Positions 59,251 through 64,000 of a DNA stretch of 64,000 nucleotides are shown in pieces. A program made the translations under genes and the position numbers. How positions within the stretch are numbered: position 1 is the stretch's first letter; every line of letters starts with the position of its first letter. The stretch covers positions 64,465,117 through 64,529,116 of the forward strand of contig CM066740.1 of NCBI GenBank assembly GCA_033961575.1, in the 5' to 3' direction. Origin of the DNA: Aselliscus stoliczkanus (lineage: Eukaryota > Chordata > Mammalia > Chiroptera > Hipposideridae). The notes beneath the pieces are model-generated. The model had not been told where the DNA came from, ran no database searches, and was given only the letters and a program-made list of their open reading frames with translations.

Positions 59251-60000
59251 GTTTTTCCCCAGCTAAAAAATACTATTAATATGTGATTCTAAAACCATCA
59301 CTTTACTTTTAAAATACTTTTTCAAAGGTAATTTCTACAGAGAGTTTATAGTTTGTGGACAAAGACCTCACTCTCTCCCCAACCAAATACCCAAATAAAT
59401 ATGAAATGAATAAACAGTAATCCCCCTGAGTTTTATATTCATAGAGGATGTTCATTTGTTTTTGAACAAGTGTTAAAAACGTTTCTCCTTAGTGGGGTTT
59501 CTATTTATAGTGACTCAAGTCAATATTTAAGACACATATGTCATAGGCACAGCTCAGGCAGAGACACAGGAACTGCCTTAGCAACCAGCTCTGAATGTGA
59601 TGATAAGGCAGATACTCTTTTATTAGTAGTAACCTGTGGGATCCAGGTTATCTGCTTGGGTCTTAAATCATCCATTCAGAGAACTGCCAGCTAGGATCTG
59701 GAATCTCCAGGGCTAAAAGGCAGAAGAACACAATGAAGCACACTAACAACTGAGGGAAAAATAAAAAGTTCTGTGTACATGTATGTGGAAGTGGGTAGGG
59801 GAGTCGGGGCTTAGACAATTTGTTTAAACTGACTGATGGGCCATGGAGAAGAGGAGAAAAGAGAAGGGAACAGGGGAGTTTGTCCAATGCTGCAAGAGGA
59901 GATCATGAGAGAGACCCCAGAAGTCCAAACAAAAGTCGAGGGGATGAGTGAAGTGAAACTGAACATATTTCTGAAATTTCATTCCCACCACCCTCCTTAA
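59251..60000. other. Unrecognised stretch
   Basis: No gene recognised. Confidence 0.45.
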
Positions 60001-60019
60001 CACACACACACACACACAC

Positions 60020-60091
<72 letters not shown>
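60001..60091. repeat. Compound (CA)n(CT)n microsatellite
   Basis: About 10 CA units followed without a break by about 35 CT units. The minus-strand Arg-Glu repeat frames across it are artefacts. Confidence 0.97.
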
Positions 60092-60094
<3 letters not shown>

Positions 60095-60885
60095 GGAATA
60101 GATCACTTGAATGTGAAGTAAGGTTGTCCTTATATGTTCTTTTACATTCTGCTTGTGCTTGACTGGCTAATGGATGGATCATGTGATTTTGGACTATTCC
60201 CCTCCATAGTGAAGGAATAGAGCTGAAGTTAGGTGCTTGAGGAATGAAAAACACAGGTTATAAGGAAGAGGACCAGCAGAACACAGTTGATTCAAGAGGA
60301 AGGAGAGATCTAGAATGAACTTATTTTAAAGAAATTCTCTTAATTGTATTTGGTATTGAAAAGTCAGAATTGTACTCTAAATAATTTAATGTGTTTTATA
60401 TGCTTAAAGTAATTACATAATGGATGGTATATAGTTATTTCTTGGTATAGTTGGGTAACTAATTTATGATGATTTTTTTATCTTCATGAAGCTTATGAAG
60501 TCTCACATTATTATATATTATATAGTATATCTTATATATAACATATCATATATATTACATACTACTGTTCTATATTATAAAAGAAATGCTCTCAACTCAC
60601 AGAATGGGATCAGGCAAATAGCAATTTTGTGTAATGAAAACTTATCAATGATTATCTTTTCCTAAAGTGATACTTATTATACACATAGACTACAATATCA
60701 TTAAGTTGATCAATTTAGTTGAATTGTTTGTGTATAAGTAAACTCATCATTAACGTATTAATCTATAAAGACTTGTTGGGTGACAAAAACACTATCGGGT
60801 AGAGTCAACTCTTAAAGCACCCTAAGCACTTTTCTTTCTCTCCTGATAACCTTTTCCTTGGGTTGTTCCATGGAGAGATAGTGAT
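60092..60885. other. Unrecognised stretch with AT-rich palindromic patch
   Basis: No gene. Between about 60505 and 60560 repeated TATATA/ATATAT words form several short palindromes. Confidence 0.45.
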
Positions 60886-61105
60886 ACATAATGGATAATA
60901 GTGGGTTCTAGAACATGTTCATGGGTTAAAATTCTGCTTCCACCCATCACTACTTGTGTGTTGTGTGACTGAGCAAATTACATAACCTCTCCAAGGGTAG
61001 TGAAATAAAGGTAATGACAGCAGTTAGCTTATCCACGTAGACTGCTTACCCTGGTGGACAGCACATAGTAAATGCTCATTAAATGTCATAATTATTATTA
61101 TTACA
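60886..61105 (+). mobile_element. MIR element, nearly full length
   Basis: The MIR consensus can be followed from 'ggataatagtgggttctagaacatgttcatgggttaaaattctgcttccaccc' through 'cacttgtgtgttgtgtgactgagcaaattacataacctctcc' (here 'actacttgtg...') to 'agcacatagtaaatgctcattaaatgtcataattattattatta'. Confidence 0.88.
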
Positions 61106-61230
61106 TGACTACTATGACTCTTTGACCTGTCCTTCATTATTTATAAGCCCTAGATTCTCAACCCTGAATTTGTGAATTTAGTTTTCAACATTCCTGACCT
61201 TGCTTCTTTTTATTTTATCTTCTGTTCTAT

Positions 61231-61249
61231 AAAAAAAAAAAAAAAAAAA
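61231..61249. repeat. A-run of 19
   Basis: Pure A run. It could be the tail of a retroposed sequence, but I could not define one upstream. Confidence 0.9.
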
Positions 61250-62070
61250 GGTATTTGTCTTTCCAAACCCAGCCCTGACAACCCAACCTTGACTTCTGAT
61301 ATTTGATGATTTACCTGGGACCTCTTGACCCTATATTACACTCTGACTTCTATTAATTCTGCTATACTGAACAAGTAGAAGAGGCTTAAGTCCTTTTGGT
61401 TCACATTATTGGCTGGATGCACAAATGTTTTAATAACCTTTTCATAATTTATATAATAATAACAACATTTACTACATTCTGCCAGAGGCCTGGCGGGGAA
61501 GCTCCAGTTAAAAGGTCTCAATGGAGACATTTTTGACACAGCTGTGCCATCAGTTATGATTAGCTCACCCTGAAGAATAATCCCAAAATAGGTCATCAAT
61601 TGTCATGAAATTACTTGGTCAGAGATTATAGCCCCAACCCAGCATGCCTTCTAGCAAATGTCTATACTTGGAAGCAGAAGACAAAAAAAAAAAAAGAATG
61701 CAATGATAGAAGACAAAAAATGAACGTAATAAGTCCCTGCAAATCTATATCACTGCTATTGGGAAAGATTTCTCAAAATGATTGCCACAACAATAGCATC
61801 CATTATTCTCTGTCTTATGACCACCCTTTTGTTTATGATTCTAGCTACTGTTTTACTAACCTGGATAAAGAGCCATTACTTTGTAAGAATTCTAAACCAT
61901 GAATATTTGGATAAGTGTTCACAGAGATTTTGTATTCACTTTGTTTTATGAACCTCTCAGAAACTTTCTACTCAAAATCTGCATGGAGTCCTGAAGTGGG
62001 AAGGACAATGCCTGGTATGCCTGCTTCCCAGGATCTCAGAGCTTTGAAACTATTGCCAGAATCTGTGCCC
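61250..62070. other. Unrecognised stretch
   Basis: No gene; frames of 87-95 codons have no domain. Confidence 0.45.
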
Positions 62071-62074
62071 TGTT

Positions 62075-62420
62075 TCGCAGGTTGGGTTCCCCAGCATTTG
62101 AGATTGAGATGAGTTTGGAGTTCAGGAGGTTTATTAGAGGTCAATGCCTGTGAAAGGGATGAGGAGGAAGTAGGATTGGCCAAGGGAAAAGCTAAACTCT
62201 GATAAATGCCTAACAAAACGATGAACAACTCCTGGGGTTTATGTCCCATCAAGTTGGAAAGGCCGGACCTTATTCTTCTGCCTCCATTGGTCACCGAATA
62301 TGGACCACCTCCAGAAAGGTAAAACTGGGCCCTGATACTGGAGGTTGCCTACACAGCATTCCTTGCAGCTGGGCAACAATTCCTTTCTTGAGGATCCAAG
62401 CAGTGAATCTTGTCTACAAT
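62075..62420 (-). mobile_element. Probable ancient interspersed repeat, class uncertain
   Basis: 'gcaggttgggttccccagcatttgagattgagatgagtttggagttcaggaggtttattagaggtcaatgcctgtgaaaggg' to 'ccacctccagaaaggtaaaactgggccctgatactggaggttgcctacacagcattccttgcagctgggcaacaattcctttcttgagg' has the character of a dispersed mammalian repeat that I have seen in other loci. Name and orientation are not certain. Confidence 0.45.
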
Positions 62421-63614
62421 GATGTATTTTATATTTACTCACTTCTAGATAACTGATCGATGGTATTTTGATACCTGATACTGAGAAAAAAAACATTGTG
62501 CATCACATGCTATATTCAATTGCTTCTCCCTTCTCATCCCCCCTTTATACCACTAACACCTTTCTTCCCACCCCACTCCCTACACACACTTCCAGGGTAG
62601 GCTCTGTGCTAATCATCTTGCATAATTCCTTTATGTAAATGATAAAGGATGCTATAAAGTTCAAGGTTATATGGTTAGTATAAGGATAGAGCCTGAATCC
62701 AGATAATCCAAGGTCTGTTGGCACTGAACTGTGTTGCCTCCACACGAAGTCACTCAAACACCACATTCATAAAATCAGTATTTTAATCCAGCATGTTTAC
62801 ATATTGACAGCATACTTTTCAAACAGTCTCTCAAAACACATTCTCTATTTCCTAATTTTACTTTTCACTTCCTTGATTATTCAGCAGAGATTTCCATAGT
62901 ACGTTGTCACACTTATAAAAAATGGGTGATGGTCATCATAATTAAATTGGTAAAAAATGAAACTGAATCTTAGAGTGTTTGCAGTATTTTGCTGGTAAAA
63001 GATGGTGTACATTTCTTAATACTTCAGGTAAATTTGCCAGTCTTAAGCACTGTGTTGATGATACTAAAATGTCTGTAATCTTTAGTATCAATTCCTTGAT
63101 TGCATATTCCTAGAGAGCAGCCTTCAAAATATATCATCACTATGAAGTTAAATTCCCCAATATAGGTCCACTATATAAGCCCTTTCTTTCATTGAATCTT
63201 CATTTTGCACATGGCCACCTTCAGTTTCTCTTTCAGCTGGGTGTATTACAAATAAAAACATAGATGCAAGTTACAAAACACCTGTTGTCCTATCTTTCTC
63301 CAGGCTAAGCTCCTCTGACAGAACACTGATATGCTCACCTGGAATCCACGTGTGCCCCAGTGGAGACTCTAGCTAAACCCATGGAAAACTGCTTAGTGCT
63401 CCCACAATCAAATGGCAAGTCATCCCCAAGCCTGCCCATTCCAGGTTTCAGTAGAAAAGGCAAGCAATTTTGGGGATTTTTCTCTTATTTATATACTGAA
63501 ATGATTCAGAGAGCAGAGGGCATAATGGAATTTTGATAGAAATTAAGGTCTGTTTTTGTTAAGGAATCATCATAACTTGCTCAATTTAGAATTCTTTGAC
63601 ACATCTTTTGACAA

Positions 63615-63618
<4 letters not shown>
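62421..63618. other. Unrecognised stretch
   Basis: No gene recognised. 62590-62730 contains faint MIR/L2-like phrases (aggttatatggttagtataaggatagagcctgaatcc). Confidence 0.4.

Positions 63619-63652
<34 letters not shown>
63619..63652. repeat. (CA)n microsatellite
   Basis: CA run of about 16 units with one AA interruption near the end. Confidence 0.96.
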
Positions 63653-64000
63653 CATGTGGAGTGATCTCATTATCCAGGTTAAGTGCTGTTCCTTTGCACT
63701 AATGCCTTGTAGTATAGGATCTGAAACACATAGCCACTGCAAGCGAGGAGATACTGAGACACAAGCTGCTCACTCATTTTATAATTTACAATATAGAGTG
63801 ACGTGCAGGTGGACCAAGAAGGTTTTGCTGTTTTCATAGTAGAGAAGAACTTTCACATCAGTGTAGTTAAGAATTCATCAGCTACCTATTAGCTATTGTT
63901 TCTTCCTTGGTTCATGTCACTGTCATTAAGCCACTTATTAGCCACGTTTTTTTCAGCATAAATGTAACACCATTATCCATCTAATTTTAATTTCCACAGA
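63653..64000. other. Unrecognised window end
   Basis: No gene or repeat recognised. Confidence 0.45.

Noticed and set aside
59903..60254. Arg-Glu repeat proteins on the minus strand
   Set aside because: Products of the CT microsatellite.
1..64000. CRISPR arrays, operons, phage or bacterial mobile systems
   Set aside because: No regularly spaced repeats with unique spacers and no bacterial gene layout. All signals are those of mammalian nuclear DNA.
1..64000. Intact endogenous retrovirus
   Set aside because: Only LTR-like relics are seen; no gag, pol or env frame was recognised.

Overview
This window is 64 kb of AT-rich mammalian nuclear DNA with no recognisable host protein-coding gene. 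No reading frame exceeds about 150 codons. The only frames that read as real proteins are remnants of LINE-1 (L1) ORF1p and of the ORF2p endonuclease. The rest of the open frames lie in simple repeats, SINEs, LTR-like repeats or non-coding DNA. The window is either intergenic or inside a very large intron; the sequence does not decide which. The repeats (L1, L2, MIR, MaLR-like LTRs, Tigger and MER5-like DNA transposons, a U6 snRNA retropseudogene) identify a placental mammal. Young tRNA-headed SINEs that start GGGCCGGC and a miniature inverted-repeat DNA transposon suggest a laurasiatherian, most likely a bat. The species call is inference, because no database was available.

Layout. 1-9.5 kb is mostly unrecognised sequence with two SINEs, a roughly 214-bp inverted-repeat transposon (1730-1943), a Tigger-like element carrying a CA microsatellite (4665-5154) and a recent 122-bp tandem duplication (5234-5477). 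9.5-15.2 kb holds L1 and L2 fragments and a 3.8-kb minus-strand L1 that lacks most of ORF2 and is split by a long composite SINE. 15.2-24.5 kb is quiet apart from a 348-bp Tigger-like element, two short SINEs, a GC-rich LTR-like patch and a 3'-truncated U6 pseudogene. 24.5-27.8 kb is a second internally deleted L1, with an 18-bp target-site duplication, a complete 5' UTR and a decayed ORF1. 29.7-34.2 kb is a patchwork of old L1 pieces and an MLT1-like LTR. 34-64 kb is mainly unrecognised sequence with scattered SINEs, MIR and L2 relics, a nested MaLR-like LTR, a MER5-like element, a short L1 3' end and several microsatellites.

The most coherent biology is retrotransposition. L1 is the presumed donor of the enzyme that moved the SINEs. 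Their target-site duplications are usually 12-18 bp and begin or end in T/A-rich target sequence, as expected for the L1 endonuclease. Two SINE families share a similar tRNA-like head. Family A exists as a roughly 100-bp short form, whose 3' end is a hairpin just before the A-tail, and as a roughly 440-bp composite form with an extra body. Both larger L1 copies have the same architecture: 5' UTR, ORF1, the first part of ORF2, then the 3' UTR. This recalls the half-L1 (HAL1) type of non-autonomous element.
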